A DNA stretch of 40,108 nt from a virus: positions 1 through 40,108 of IMG/VR virus record IMGVR_UViG_3300048800_000013. The stretch is one strand, 5' to 3'. Each line of letters begins with the position of its first letter. The stretch's first letter is position 1. Both the position numbers and the translations under genes were made by a program. Under the pieces are notes generated by a model. That model saw only the letters and a list, made by a program, of their open reading frames with translations, had not been told where the DNA came from and ran no database searches. This document shows, piece by piece, positions 21,096-29,983 of this stretch.

Positions 21096-21863
21096 TTAGT
21101 CCTGCGCCACCGGGGGGCTCCACTTGTTGTCAGAGGTGGTCATCCACGCCTCGTAGTCCTTGCCATCCGTGGCGCGCCAGAAGAGCACCACTGCGGAGCC
21201 GTCCTTGGTTGTGGCCGCGGCGAGGCTGCCTGACGCGATCTTTCCGAGGGTCTGGGTGAGATCCTGGTAGCCACTCCAGGCATTTCCGACGTACCACTTG
21301 TGCTGGATGTGACCGGCGGAGTCGACGCGGTAGTACCGCTGGGCTCCCGTGACCGGATCGATCGTGACCGCGTTCATCCCCTCTAGCGTGGCTGGCTTCT
21401 CTGGTTGCCCTACGATTGGGTGGGTGGCGATGACCGGAGCCGCGTCGTCGATCTGGACGTAGACGTGGAGCGATGCGGCGAGGTACGCCTGGAACATGCT
21501 GGGGGGCAGCAGGCCACCCCACGCCGGGTTCATGCACCAGCCGGGCTGTGGATCGCCCCTGACGATGTGGCTGCGTACGTTGTACTTGGAGAGCGCGTAG
21601 ACGATCCCCTCCGAGGTGGTGCCGTACTGGCTGGTGCCCGCGTATGCCTCGAGCGTCAGGGTCGGAGCAGTGATTCCCCGATCAAGCAGGGCGCTTCGCA
21701 TACAGGCGACGGCGCAGTCAGAGCCTGGCCACCGTCCACCGGACGTCATCTGGTTTACGGGTCGCATCGTGGCGGCCCCGACTCGCACGAAATGCGCGGT
21801 CGGGCCACCGGGCTGCGGGTATCCCTGGTAGTTGGACCTGAGCAGCAGGATGCAGTCGGTCAA
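21096..21863 (-). CDS. Putative endolysin: C39-like cysteine peptidase plus C-terminal beta domain
   Basis: This protein has 255 residues. The region GSDCAVACMRSALLDRGITA with a later YGTTSEGIVYALSKY follows the C39-like peptidase pattern, Cys at the start of a helix. The expected downstream His is not where it normally sits (EGMNAVTIDP has Met), though THPIVGQ is nearby. The C-terminal ~70 residues (RYYRVDSAGHIQHKWYVGNA ... VLFWRATDGKDYEAWMTTSD) form lectin- or propeller-like repeats that could bind the cell wall. TTG 21863 lacks a good ribosome site; ATG at about 21767 is the alternative. It lies directly before the holin-like genes. Confidence 0.6.
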   Translation of the reverse strand: MTDCILLLRSNYQGYPQPGGPTAHFVRVGAATMRPVNQMTSGGRWPGSDCAVACMRSALLDRGITAPTLTLEAYAGTSQYGTTSEGIVYALSKYNVRSHIVRGDPQPGWCMNPAWGGLLPPSMFQAYLAASLHVYVQIDDAAPVIATHPIVGQPEKPATLEGMNAVTIDPVTGAQRYYRVDSAGHIQHKWYVGNAWSGYQDLTQTLGKIASGSLAAATTKDGSAVVLFWRATDGKDYEAWMTTSDNKWSPPVAQD

Positions 21864-21866
21864 GGA

Positions 21867-22145
21867 CTAGCCGACTGGCGGGGGAACCGCGACGGGGGGA
21901 GTGACGATCGCCTGAAGGGCGGCGGTGTTGGCCTCGAGCCCGGTCACGATGCCGTCAACGGTCGCCTGATCGGCTGCGTCGAGGGTGGTGCCGGCGGCTG
22001 CGAGGTGCGCCTGTAGGTCCGTGACTGCCTGGGTGTTGGCTGCGACGGCGGTTCCGAGGTCTGCGATGGTGCTCACAAATAGCTCCTTGAGTTCGTCGAT
22101 GGCGTCGGACAGGGAGTCGCGATCGCTTGGGTGGTTGAAGTGCAT
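21867..22145 (-). CDS. Coiled-coil protein (92 aa)
   Basis: ATG 22145 is chosen over an open upstream stretch that overlaps the hairpin and membrane gene. The product is almost entirely helical with heptad spacing (DSLSDAIDELKELFVSTIAD; ANTQAVTDLQAHLAAAGTTL) and ends in a Pro/Val tail (IVTPPVAVPPPVG). Oligomeric spacer or lysis accessory; not recognised. Confidence 0.55.
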   Translation of the reverse strand: MHFNHPSDRDSLSDAIDELKELFVSTIADLGTAVAANTQAVTDLQAHLAAAGTTLDAADQATVDGIVTGLEANTAALQAIVTPPVAVPPPVG

Positions 22146-22166
22146 TGCTGCAATGGTTCCCCAACA

Positions 22167-22192
22167 CTTCGGTTGCCCTGTCAGGGCCGAAG
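22167..22192 (-). promoter_or_regulatory. Nested stem-loop containing AGGGCAACC
   Basis: Outer CTTCGG/CCGAAG stem and inner CCCT/AGGG stem with a CAA bulge. It spans the stop of the 22181 gene and lies 22 bases before the ATG at 22145. It may control stability or coupling; no U-run. Confidence 0.45.
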
Positions 22193-22270
22193 GTTGTACC
22201 AGAAGATCCAGCCCACCACGAGGGCACACACCCCGACGACGATGGCCGCGTCGATCAGGACCGCGATCAT
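22181..22270 (-). CDS. Tiny membrane protein (29 aa)
   Basis: ATG 22270 follows the TAG of the upstream gene by three bases with AGGGA as ribosome site. MIAVLIDAAIVVGVCALVVG plus WIFWYNLRP is a single membrane helix. Unknown; lies in the lysis region. Confidence 0.5.
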   Translation of the reverse strand: MIAVLIDAAIVVGVCALVVGWIFWYNLRP

Positions 22271-22273
22271 TCC

Positions 22274-22816
22274 CTACTTCCAGAGGTGACCGATCACAGC
22301 TGAGGCGACGATGGCGATCAGGGCGAGGATGCCGATCAGGGTCGCGTTGTAGTCGCGCTTGTCGGTCTTACCCTCGGCCTGCTGTGCCCGCTGCCCCTGC
22401 TGTTCGTACTGGGTCTTGCGGAGTTCGGCGATGTCCTTTTGGATCGGCTCGAGGGCGGCCGCCAGAGCCACGCGGGCCGCTTCTGCTGTGGTCACAACCT
22501 GCACCTGGAGGGTTGCCGCCTGCGCTGCGGCCACCTCCGCCGCTCGTGTGACTGCACCAGTGTCGACCGCCCGGATAGCGTCGATGCGGGCCGTCTCCTT
22601 CTCGGAGATGTCTGTGGCGTGACTCGCCCGGAGGTCGGCGATCTTAGCCTCGTACATCTGGGACATCTCGCGCAGATCGTCCTGGCGTCGGTTGGCTGAC
22701 TGGATGACGGCGAGCACGTTGGCGGTAGGGTCTACCACTGGCATGTTCCGCGCATCCGTGGCCGGGCCACCGCTCGGACTGGCGGCGTCCTCGTAGCCGT
22801 TCTTTCTCTTCGTCAC
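22274..22816 (-). CDS. Coiled-coil membrane-anchored protein (180 aa)
   Basis: GTG 22816 is chosen (AGGCGA upstream). The frame is open to 23086, but that part lies under the tail-collar gene. The product has a long helical region (ANVLAVIQSANRRQDDLREM ... AATLQVQVVTTAEAARVALA) and a C-terminal membrane segment (ATLIGILALIAIVASAVIGH). A tail-anchored coiled coil next to lysis genes could be a spanin-like or holin-associated protein. Its Gram-positive-type context makes a classical spanin unlikely. Not recognised. Confidence 0.6.
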   Translation of the reverse strand: MTKRKNGYEDAASPSGGPATDARNMPVVDPTANVLAVIQSANRRQDDLREMSQMYEAKIADLRASHATDISEKETARIDAIRAVDTGAVTRAAEVAAAQAATLQVQVVTTAEAARVALAAALEPIQKDIAELRKTQYEQQGQRAQQAEGKTDKRDYNATLIGILALIAIVASAVIGHLWK

Positions 22817-22841
22817 TCGCCTAAGGGTGCCGGGGAAGAGG

Positions 22842-22850
22842 GGTTGCCCT
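22842..22850 (-). repeat. AGGGCAACC element in a gap
   Basis: Third non-overlapping gap of this operon with the 9-mer, again near a stop codon; the stop at 22881-22883 itself reads TAGGGCAAC. It can fold as AGGG-CAAC-CCCT. Confidence 0.45.
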
Positions 22851-22880
22851 CCCTTATACTGGCTCCTGCACCTTGTTGCC

Positions 22881-23690
22881 CTAGAGTGCCCGCTGGTACC
22901 AGTACCCACCACGGACCGGGTTGAGGATGCTGTGCGCAGTGCCTGAGCCAACCGAGGTGGTGTCCGTGTCGGTGGAGACAGCGCCACCGGAGTTCGTGCT
23001 ATTGGCCGAACCGGCGGTACCGAGGTAGGCACCCCCTTGCGGAACGGCCGTCCCAGCCGTGAAGGAGTTGGAGATGGTGTGGGCATGGGCGCCCCCGACG
23101 TGAGCGTGGCTGTGGTCGTGGGCGGCCAACTCGGCGAGCGTCAGGGCGTGGGTGGTCGCTCCTGCCGTGGCTCCCGCGGCCACCAGTCCCGTACCGGCGG
23201 GGAGGTAGTGCATCAAGTCCGGGGTGTTCGCGTTGATGGCGTGGAGGGCTGGGTAGGTGGTGGCGTTGACTGCCGAGCCGTCGCACAGCAACCAGTTCGG
23301 GTTAGAGGTCTTCTGAATCGGCGTCCAGATGCAGTCGCCGATGTCCACACCGCCGCCGCTCGATCCTGAACCGCCCGAGAGCGCATAGGCGATGACGAGC
23401 ATGTCCCCGACGTGGTTGAAGACAACGGTATCCCCAACGCTGGGGCTGTAGCTGGTCGCGTAGCGGACGCCGGGGATCTGAGTCGGATCGCCAGCGACGG
23501 TCACGGTGACGGTGTTGAACGGCAGTCCCGGCTGGAGTGAGATGACGACGCCCTGTGACTCGCCGACGGGTTGCGCGATGGGGCTGAGTCCCGTGGCCGG
23601 GGAAGCGGTGCTCGTGATCGCGGCGGCCACATCGGCCGGCGTCATGCCGGATGGCTGGGGCACCGAGACGGGAGGGGGTAGCTGGCTCAA
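22881..23690 (-). CDS. Minor tail protein with phage tail-collar domain
   Basis: This protein has 269 residues. TTG 23690 overlaps the upstream TGA (TTGA), with AGGTG before it. N-terminal segment with helix and beta region, then the tail-collar signature: NWLLCDGSAVNATTYPALHA, NTPDLMHYLPAG and THALTLAELAAHDHSHAHVG, with a His-rich loop and the terminal NPVRGGYWYQRAL. Collar domains form trimeric tips of tail fibres. It probably contacts the host surface. Confidence 0.8.
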   Translation of the reverse strand: MSQLPPPVSVPQPSGMTPADVAAAITSTASPATGLSPIAQPVGESQGVVISLQPGLPFNTVTVTVAGDPTQIPGVRYATSYSPSVGDTVVFNHVGDMLVIAYALSGGSGSSGGGVDIGDCIWTPIQKTSNPNWLLCDGSAVNATTYPALHAINANTPDLMHYLPAGTGLVAAGATAGATTHALTLAELAAHDHSHAHVGGAHAHTISNSFTAGTAVPQGGAYLGTAGSANSTNSGGAVSTDTDTTSVGSGTAHSILNPVRGGYWYQRAL

Positions 23691-24853
23691 CTCGGCACCT
23701 GACGAGCCACGAAGTCAAGGAGCCCGCCGGGGCCGAAGCCGAGGGTGAAGGAGTCGATCACGTAGAGCTGCGAGGCCAACCCGGCGCGCGCGCGGGTCAC
23801 AGAAACAACGTCGTCGGGCTGCGTGTCAGGCTTGGGCATCGCCTGTATCTCAACGGATTCGATCGTGCCCAGCGCGAGCAGCAGTTGGGCGTCGGCGTCC
23901 GCCTGCGCTTCGTCCTGAGTGGCGTACAGCCCGGACGTCTTGGGTGGGGCGACCTGCTGGCCGTACTTCCCTCCGACCCACGTAGCAGAGAGCGGGTTGG
24001 TGTCCTGGGCGACCGCTTGGAACGGCACCGCGATCCCCGGACCCGACCCGACACAAGTGATGTAGTTCGGCGCGTTGGTGCGGCTGACGTGCCGTTTGAT
24101 GTGGGTGGCGAGGTTGGCACCCTCGACATAGTCCCAACTGACCGCAGCCTGTGTCGGATCGGGGATCGGTAGCATCGTGCAGACGCCAGTGGGGGCGAAG
24201 AACAACTCATAGCCAATCGACGTGGCCAGATCGTTGGCCTTCGCGAAGGGGTCATCACCGGGGAGGTACACGATCGGCGTCGTCGGGGTGACAGCGTCCG
24301 TGTTGGTGAAGGCGAAGGAGATGACAAGGCCGGTCTGGAGGGAGGCGATGAGCGTCTGAATGGCCACCCCGACGTTCGTTCCGGGCGGGATCGTGTAGGC
24401 AGAGGTGAAGCCGGCGTGCTGGCAGGCCACGCTCCGGTCGTTGCCAATCAGGGTGATTACCAAGTCGTTGGCGCCGTCGTCGAAGTCTGCGTCCGTGAGG
24501 CCGAAGACTCCGAGTTGAATCAACTCCTGTGTGCCGTCCGGGTAAGTGATGCCGCTGTAGACGACCAGCTCATTGCCGACCGGATAGAGGATGTCGCCGG
24601 CTGTCGTGGGCACGATGGCGTCCGCGGTGCCTGCTTTGGGGTCGGTCATCACCAGCGAACAGGTCGTGCGGCTGAGATTGTTTCTGTCGACGGTGACCGT
24701 GCTAGACGCTTCAATCGCCAGCGTCGCCAGTTTGGTTTCGCCCGACCAGACCTCCGCGCTTGAGGCGGTCAGCAGCCTGTCCTTGCTCTGGGCGAGCTTA
24801 TTCAAGGCCGCGATGTAGTTGGCTGAGATCGTGGTCGTGCCGGTACCGGGCAT
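23687..24853 (-). CDS. Minor tail protein, tail-hub-like
   Basis: This protein has 388 residues. Start ATG 24853 directly follows the TAG of the previous gene. The protein is beta-rich with EVWSGETKLATLAIEASSTV, GTQELIQLGVFGLTDADFDD, then SIGYELFFAPTGVCTMLPIP and YVEGANLATHIKRHVSRTNA, followed by YITCVGSGPGIAVP. This is the plan of XkdQ/gp27-like hub proteins and of actinophage minor tail proteins annotated as DUF5047. It would cap the tail tube at the baseplate. Confidence 0.7.
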   Translation of the reverse strand: MPGTGTTTISANYIAALNKLAQSKDRLLTASSAEVWSGETKLATLAIEASSTVTVDRNNLSRTTCSLVMTDPKAGTADAIVPTTAGDILYPVGNELVVYSGITYPDGTQELIQLGVFGLTDADFDDGANDLVITLIGNDRSVACQHAGFTSAYTIPPGTNVGVAIQTLIASLQTGLVISFAFTNTDAVTPTTPIVYLPGDDPFAKANDLATSIGYELFFAPTGVCTMLPIPDPTQAAVSWDYVEGANLATHIKRHVSRTNAPNYITCVGSGPGIAVPFQAVAQDTNPLSATWVGGKYGQQVAPPKTSGLYATQDEAQADADAQLLLALGTIESVEIQAMPKPDTQPDDVVSVTRARAGLASQLYVIDSFTLGFGPGGLLDFVARQVPS

Positions 24854-26821
24854 CTAGGGCATGTTCTGGCCACGCCAGGTGACCGTGTGCGCCCGATACA
24901 TGTCGGGGAGCACGAGGTATGGCTGGTCGGTGGGGATTGCGCTGGTGATGTAGACGTACCACTGGCGACCGTCTGCGGTCTGGAGCAGGATCGTCTTCTG
25001 TGAGAGCAATAGGGCCATCAGTGCCGCGTCATCGGAGGCGCTCATGGTGATCAGCGTCGCCCCGCCGTCCTCCAGGCCCATCACGTCCTCGATGATTGAG
25101 GCGGCTGCGTTGCCGAGCCCTTGATGCTCCGTCAACTGTCTCGGGTAGTGGGTGGAGAGGCTCCCCTTGAGCACCTTCAGCTTCACCGTACCCAGCGAGC
25201 CGGTGACGTCCTTCAGCCAGAACCCCGGCGTCTGGTTACTGACCGGCACAGTGGTGGACCACGCCGAGGGGACTCCAAGCGTGGTGGAGACCATCGCCCG
25301 ATAGTTACGGATGGCGAGAGGTGGGCCTTCGCGATCGTAGATCGAGACGTAGTTCCCGCCGCCGACCACGATCGAGGTTCCGTTCCGCACGGGCAGCCAG
25401 GTCACCCCGTCGTCGTTGTACTGGATCGTGGCGAGCAAGGCAGCGGTGGAGAAGACGGTCAAGGTGGTCTCGGCTGTCACGGGATCGCTGGCAGCACCGA
25501 GCGTCGGCGTCGACGGGGGAGTGGTGTTGATCGTGAACGCCGAGAACTGCCACGCCGAGGTCTGCCCTCCGGTCTGGGTGATCTGGACGTAAAAGCGATA
25601 GACGGCGTTCGTCAGGACGGCGCTGTCTGCCGAGGCTGTGCTGGTCCCCACCACGCCGCTGTCCCATGTGCTTGGACTGGTACCTGGCGTGAATCCGCCG
25701 ACGCCGTACTGGGCGGCCGTGTAAACCACAGCTCTGTAAGCCGTCTGGCTGCCACCTGGAGTGGTCGGAGTCCACGCACCGTGAGCCACGGGATCGGTGG
25801 TGGCCGTCCCGGTCGGAGCGGTGACGGAGAGCGTCGGCGTGCTCGAGGCAACAAAGGTGAAGTCATTGGCGAACGCACCGAGGCCGTTGCTGTCGGTGGT
25901 GGCGATCGACCAGTTGTAAGTGTTGCCGTTCGACCAACCCGTGGGCGTGACCGTGGTGGCCGCAGTGGTGTTGTTGACTGGCGTGGAGGATGACCAGTTG
26001 GTCCCGTTCCAGTAGGAATAGGCTCCTGCTCCGATCTTGCGGCGGAGCTGATAGCTGAGCTGGGTCGTGCCGGCTGCGCTCTGGTTGTAGGCCCAGTCGA
26101 GCAACACACTGGTCCCCGCGTTCAGGCTTGACCCTGAGTTCGGGGTGAGCAGCGTCGGGCTCGGGGGGGCAGGGACGGTGAACTTGACGGCACCGTTGCC
26201 AGCCTGAGTGCCTGTGGCGTAGAGGATGTTGAAGGCTGTCCCGCCAGCCCACGACGATCCACCGCCACCACCACCAGCCGTGAAGCCAGCACCACCTCCG
26301 TAGTACCCACCACCACCACCACCGCCAGAGCCGCCAGAGTTACCGCCCTGGAAGGCAGCCGCGCCCGATGCCGGCGAGGTCTCGGTGCCTGCGGAAGACT
26401 GCGTCGCGCCGCCGCCCTTGTGGGCGCCCTCGCCAGCCTGACCAGGGTTGCCACCCGCCCCGCCATCGCTGTTGGAGTTGCCATCCGGGCCACCACCACC
26501 ACCACCGACAACCACAATGTTGCCCGTTCCGGTGCCGCCCTGGCGAACGTCGGACATGCCGCCACCAGCCGGTCCACCCGACGAGGCGTTGCCGCCTCCG
26601 TTCCAGCCGGTAGAGCTGCCGCCGACGTTGACGTACAGCGTCTCGCCAGGAGTCGTCGGGATCGTGGCCCTGACGTAGCCGCCCTTGCCAGGATCACCGG
26701 CAACTCCGCCAGCGCGCTGTCCCCCAGCTCCCCAGCACTCAATCTGGAGTTGGGTCACTCCACCAGGAACCACAAGTGTCTGCTGGCTTCCGACGTAGGT
26801 GTATGTCCAGGAGGTAGCCAT
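24854..26821 (-). CDS. Minor tail protein with glycine-rich N-terminus and Fn3-like modules
   Basis: This protein has 655 residues. The first ~215 residues form a glycine-rich domain with GGGGGG stretches, starting WTYTYVGSQQTLVVPGGVTQ, like the glycine-rich modules in many adhesive phage tips. Two or more fibronectin-like repeats follow (SPTLLTPNSGSSLNAGTSVL; TPTLSVTAPTGTATTDPVAH). The C-terminal ~130 residues (LKVLKGSLSTHYPRQLTEHQ ... YRAHTVTWRGQNMP) resemble distal tail protein cores. Adjacent to tape measure and hub, so a tail-tip protein is very likely. Confidence 0.75.
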   Translation of the reverse strand: MATSWTYTYVGSQQTLVVPGGVTQLQIECWGAGGQRAGGVAGDPGKGGYVRATIPTTPGETLYVNVGGSSTGWNGGGNASSGGPAGGGMSDVRQGGTGTGNIVVVGGGGGGPDGNSNSDGGAGGNPGQAGEGAHKGGGATQSSAGTETSPASGAAAFQGGNSGGSGGGGGGGYYGGGAGFTAGGGGGGSSWAGGTAFNILYATGTQAGNGAVKFTVPAPPSPTLLTPNSGSSLNAGTSVLLDWAYNQSAAGTTQLSYQLRRKIGAGAYSYWNGTNWSSSTPVNNTTAATTVTPTGWSNGNTYNWSIATTDSNGLGAFANDFTFVASSTPTLSVTAPTGTATTDPVAHGAWTPTTPGGSQTAYRAVVYTAAQYGVGGFTPGTSPSTWDSGVVGTSTASADSAVLTNAVYRFYVQITQTGGQTSAWQFSAFTINTTPPSTPTLGAASDPVTAETTLTVFSTAALLATIQYNDDGVTWLPVRNGTSIVVGGGNYVSIYDREGPPLAIRNYRAMVSTTLGVPSAWSTTVPVSNQTPGFWLKDVTGSLGTVKLKVLKGSLSTHYPRQLTEHQGLGNAAASIIEDVMGLEDGGATLITMSASDDAALMALLLSQKTILLQTADGRQWYVYITSAIPTDQPYLVLPDMYRAHTVTWRGQNMP

Positions 26822-29800
26822 CTACCGCCTCCCTGCTCGGAGAGCTGTGACCAGGGTGGCGTTCTCTCGACGGACGACGGCTTGCACGTCCGCGGGGTTG
26901 GAGCCGGTGATGTTGAAGTGCTGGACGATGCTCACGGGGCCGCCTCCACCCACCGGGACAGAGCTGCCGCCAGAAGCGCCACTCATCAGGCCGGCGATCT
27001 GCGAACCCTGGGGTGGCAAGCCGGGAGCCTTCCCCTTGATGGCATCCTGCATCGCCGTCCACAACCACGGGGTGGCCTTGCCCTTGGGCACGACTGCCTC
27101 TGTACCGTGGAGCGTCCACGGCTCGCCAGAGGTGGGGGCGTTGACGATGCCGCCCTCGGCGAGGATGCCGTGGGTCTGGCCGGGCACTTGCGAGGCAGCG
27201 TTTCGGGCTGCCTGCGCTGCCAGCATGGCCGCCTGCTCCGCCTTGGTGAGGGCATTCCATGCGCCACTCAGACCAGCGAGGATCAGCGCGGTATTGGCGG
27301 CGTCGGCCTGCTGCTGAAGGAAGGCGCTGAGGAGTGACGGGTTCTGGTTGACCAGGGCTTGTATCGCGGCGCCAGCACCGGGTCCGGTGAGGCCCATCGA
27401 GGTGGCCAGGGCCGTCATGGTCGTTGTGGCGTTCTGCCCCGCCGGGTCGATCTTGTTGGCCTGTTGTGTCGCCCAGTCGAGGGCCGCCTTGCCAGACAGT
27501 CCGATGACGGTCGCCTGATCGGTGTACGACTGGATCAGCGTCTGGTAGTACGGCAGCGCGCCCGTGATGCCCTGCGTCTGCTTGACGAGCGCGCCGCCAG
27601 CAGCATCCCAGGCGGTGATCAGGGCCAGTGTGGCGTTGCGCGCGTCGCCGCTCTGCTCTGCCGCCAACTTGACAAGGGCGGCTCGGTGGATGTCCGCCGA
27701 CGTGGTGGCTACTCCCATCAGCAGGCCGGTCTTTGTCCAAGTGGGCAGCCCTTGATCCTGTTCGCCCTTTAGCGCCTGATAGGTCTGAACTAGGACGGTG
27801 TTGCTGGCGCCAGCCTTCTGGAGTTGGACGATCGTGGCTTGAACGACGGGCGTCAGCGACCCGAAGTTACTGGACAGGTCAAAAAGCCCCTTGGATGTTG
27901 CCGAAGTCTGCTTGACCACTTCAGCCATCGCGGCATTGACCGAGGCGAAAACCGCCTTCTGTTCGGTGCTGTATTTCGAGCTGGCCGCGCTCGCACCGTA
28001 GAGGCTGGAGGTGACGCCGGCAAAGGTGGCGCCCATCTTGACGTTGTTGGCGGCGATGGCGGTTTGCGCGCCATAGATGTTGGACTGCATCGTGGCCAAC
28101 GCCGGGGCGAAGTTCGCGGTGATCGTCTGACCACTGGCCTGCATCGCCTTTCCCAATCCGACCGTGTCGGTGGAGAGGTTCTTTAGCGCGGTCGACGCCG
28201 CCGTAGCATCGAGTGCCTTGAGGTTGTCGTCGATCTGCTTGACGGCCTTTGCGGCTGCATCGCTCGGGGACTGGAAGGCCGCGGTGACCTCAGTCCAGTG
28301 GGTGGCCACCAGGACGGCCGCTACTCCGATAGCGGTGATACCGAGCACGAGACCACTGGCGCTCAGACCCATCAGGCTGAACGCACCCTTGCCGCTCGTG
28401 GCCATCGCGTCTGTCACTACGGTGACTTCACCCGCCGCCGCCACGGCTGTGGCCGCCTCCGCCTGAGCCGCTGCGCCTGCGGCTGTGAGGCCCAGGACGT
28501 AGGTGCCGAGGCTGGTGACCCAGCCCACGATGGTCTGCTCGAGAGAGATGGCCTTGAGGATGGCCATTCGTATGACCACAGCGGCCAGCGCGCCCTCAAC
28601 GAGCCAGAGGTTGTTGGCGAAGAAGCCAAGCACGGCCACAAGGGGCGGCATCACGACACCGGCAACGTCGCCGATCACCTGGCCAAACTTGCCGATCGCG
28701 GGGATGCCGTTGGCGATGAACCAGTCGCTGAATCGCATCAACGCCGGAATGATCACGGTGCTGAAGTAGCCCGCGGCTTGCGAGAGCACGGGGAGCAGAG
28801 CCGTCCCGATCTTGATAAGGAAGGCGTCGACCGCAGCCTTGGCCTCGTCAATCTTCTGGTTGAAGTCCCCCTGGATCAGCGTCCAGCCCGCAACGGAGTT
28901 GCCGGCCGCCGTGACCTTCTGGTCAATGGTGGCGATGTTGTCCGTGAAGGTCTTCATGCTCGGCCCGGTCAGTTCCACGGCGGCCGTGAAGCCTCGCGTA
29001 CCGCCTGTCGCCGTCTTCAGGGCTGCGTTGTAGGCAGCGTTCTGGGCGGCGTTGGTCTGGTATTCGGGGAACTGCTTGACCAACGCGTCGGTGATCATCT
29101 TCAGCGCGGCGGGAAGGCCACCGGGACCGGCGAGGGTGGCTGCCACATCAGAGGTGTGGAGGCCGAGTGTCTGGATCTCCGCAGAGACGGACTTGGTGAT
29201 CCCTGGGATCTGAGCCTCACCGACGCCGAGACCGACCATCTCCTTGGCTGCCGCGGCGGTGGGTCCGGCGAGAGCGGCCAGGAGGAACCGCAGCGACTGG
29301 GACGCCTTGCTCGCATCTGTTCCCTGCACCGTCATCGTGGCCATTGCCGCGGTGACCTGATCGAGGGGGATGTGGAGTGACGAGGCGATCGGGAGGATCG
29401 CGCCCAACGCGCCCGCCAGATCCTGCAGGTGGGTCTTGCCGAGCGAGACAGCGGTGATCAGGGTGTTGGTGACCTGAGCCGCATCACTGGCCGGGAGGTG
29501 GTAGGCGTTGAGGGACGTGGTGACGGCATCCGTGACCACAGCGAGGTCCGCGTTGCCGACCTTGGCGCCCTCGGCGGCAACCCTGAGGATGTCGAGTGCG
29601 GCGGCGCCGTGATAGCCCGCCGACTCGATCATGTAAATGCCCTTGGCCAGATCGATCGGGGCTTGCCCGACCTGACCCGCCATCGCCAAGATGCCGTCGC
29701 TGATCAGCTTGAGGTTCTTGACCGACTCCCCGGCACCCGTGGCCAACTGAGTGATCGACGTCTGGAAGTCAGCGGCCATCTTGACCGCCACCACGCCGAT

Positions 29801-29983
29801 CCCAACGCCAGCGACGGCCACAGCCCCACCGGCAACCAGGGCGGCCTTACCGATGCCACTGAACATGCCTTCGGCCTTGGTCAACGGCCCTTGCAGGCCG
29901 CCGGTCAGGGCGGTCTCGAAGCCAGTCGTCTCAGGGCGAACGGCTACCCAAGCTTCACCGATGATGCCGCCGGGAGTGGCCAT
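26822..29983 (-). CDS. Tail tape measure protein
   Basis: This protein has 1053 residues, the longest gene here. It begins IIGEAWVAVRPETTGFETAL with a membrane-like segment at about residues 45-65 (GKAALVAGGAVAVAGVGIGV). It continues with the TP901-type region (MAADFQTSITQLATGAGESV, NLKLISDGILAMAGQVGQAP, AALDILRVAAEGAKV). Further hydrophobic segments lie in the middle. At about 0.15 nm per residue the tail would be near 150 nm, a siphovirus length. The start overlaps the chaperone stop (TGATG). Confidence 0.9.
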   Translation of the reverse strand: MATPGGIIGEAWVAVRPETTGFETALTGGLQGPLTKAEGMFSGIGKAALVAGGAVAVAGVGIGVVAVKMAADFQTSITQLATGAGESVKNLKLISDGILAMAGQVGQAPIDLAKGIYMIESAGYHGAAALDILRVAAEGAKVGNADLAVVTDAVTTSLNAYHLPASDAAQVTNTLITAVSLGKTHLQDLAGALGAILPIASSLHIPLDQVTAAMATMTVQGTDASKASQSLRFLLAALAGPTAAAAKEMVGLGVGEAQIPGITKSVSAEIQTLGLHTSDVAATLAGPGGLPAALKMITDALVKQFPEYQTNAAQNAAYNAALKTATGGTRGFTAAVELTGPSMKTFTDNIATIDQKVTAAGNSVAGWTLIQGDFNQKIDEAKAAVDAFLIKIGTALLPVLSQAAGYFSTVIIPALMRFSDWFIANGIPAIGKFGQVIGDVAGVVMPPLVAVLGFFANNLWLVEGALAAVVIRMAILKAISLEQTIVGWVTSLGTYVLGLTAAGAAAQAEAATAVAAAGEVTVVTDAMATSGKGAFSLMGLSASGLVLGITAIGVAAVLVATHWTEVTAAFQSPSDAAAKAVKQIDDNLKALDATAASTALKNLSTDTVGLGKAMQASGQTITANFAPALATMQSNIYGAQTAIAANNVKMGATFAGVTSSLYGASAASSKYSTEQKAVFASVNAAMAEVVKQTSATSKGLFDLSSNFGSLTPVVQATIVQLQKAGASNTVLVQTYQALKGEQDQGLPTWTKTGLLMGVATTSADIHRAALVKLAAEQSGDARNATLALITAWDAAGGALVKQTQGITGALPYYQTLIQSYTDQATVIGLSGKAALDWATQQANKIDPAGQNATTTMTALATSMGLTGPGAGAAIQALVNQNPSLLSAFLQQQADAANTALILAGLSGAWNALTKAEQAAMLAAQAARNAASQVPGQTHGILAEGGIVNAPTSGEPWTLHGTEAVVPKGKATPWLWTAMQDAIKGKAPGLPPQGSQIAGLMSGASGGSSVPVGGGGPVSIVQHFNITGSNPADVQAVVRRENATLVTALRAGRR

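Noticed and set aside
28298-29380. Plus-strand frame of 360 aa inside the tape measure
   Set aside because: Antisense shadow; no ribosome site, no recognisable domain.
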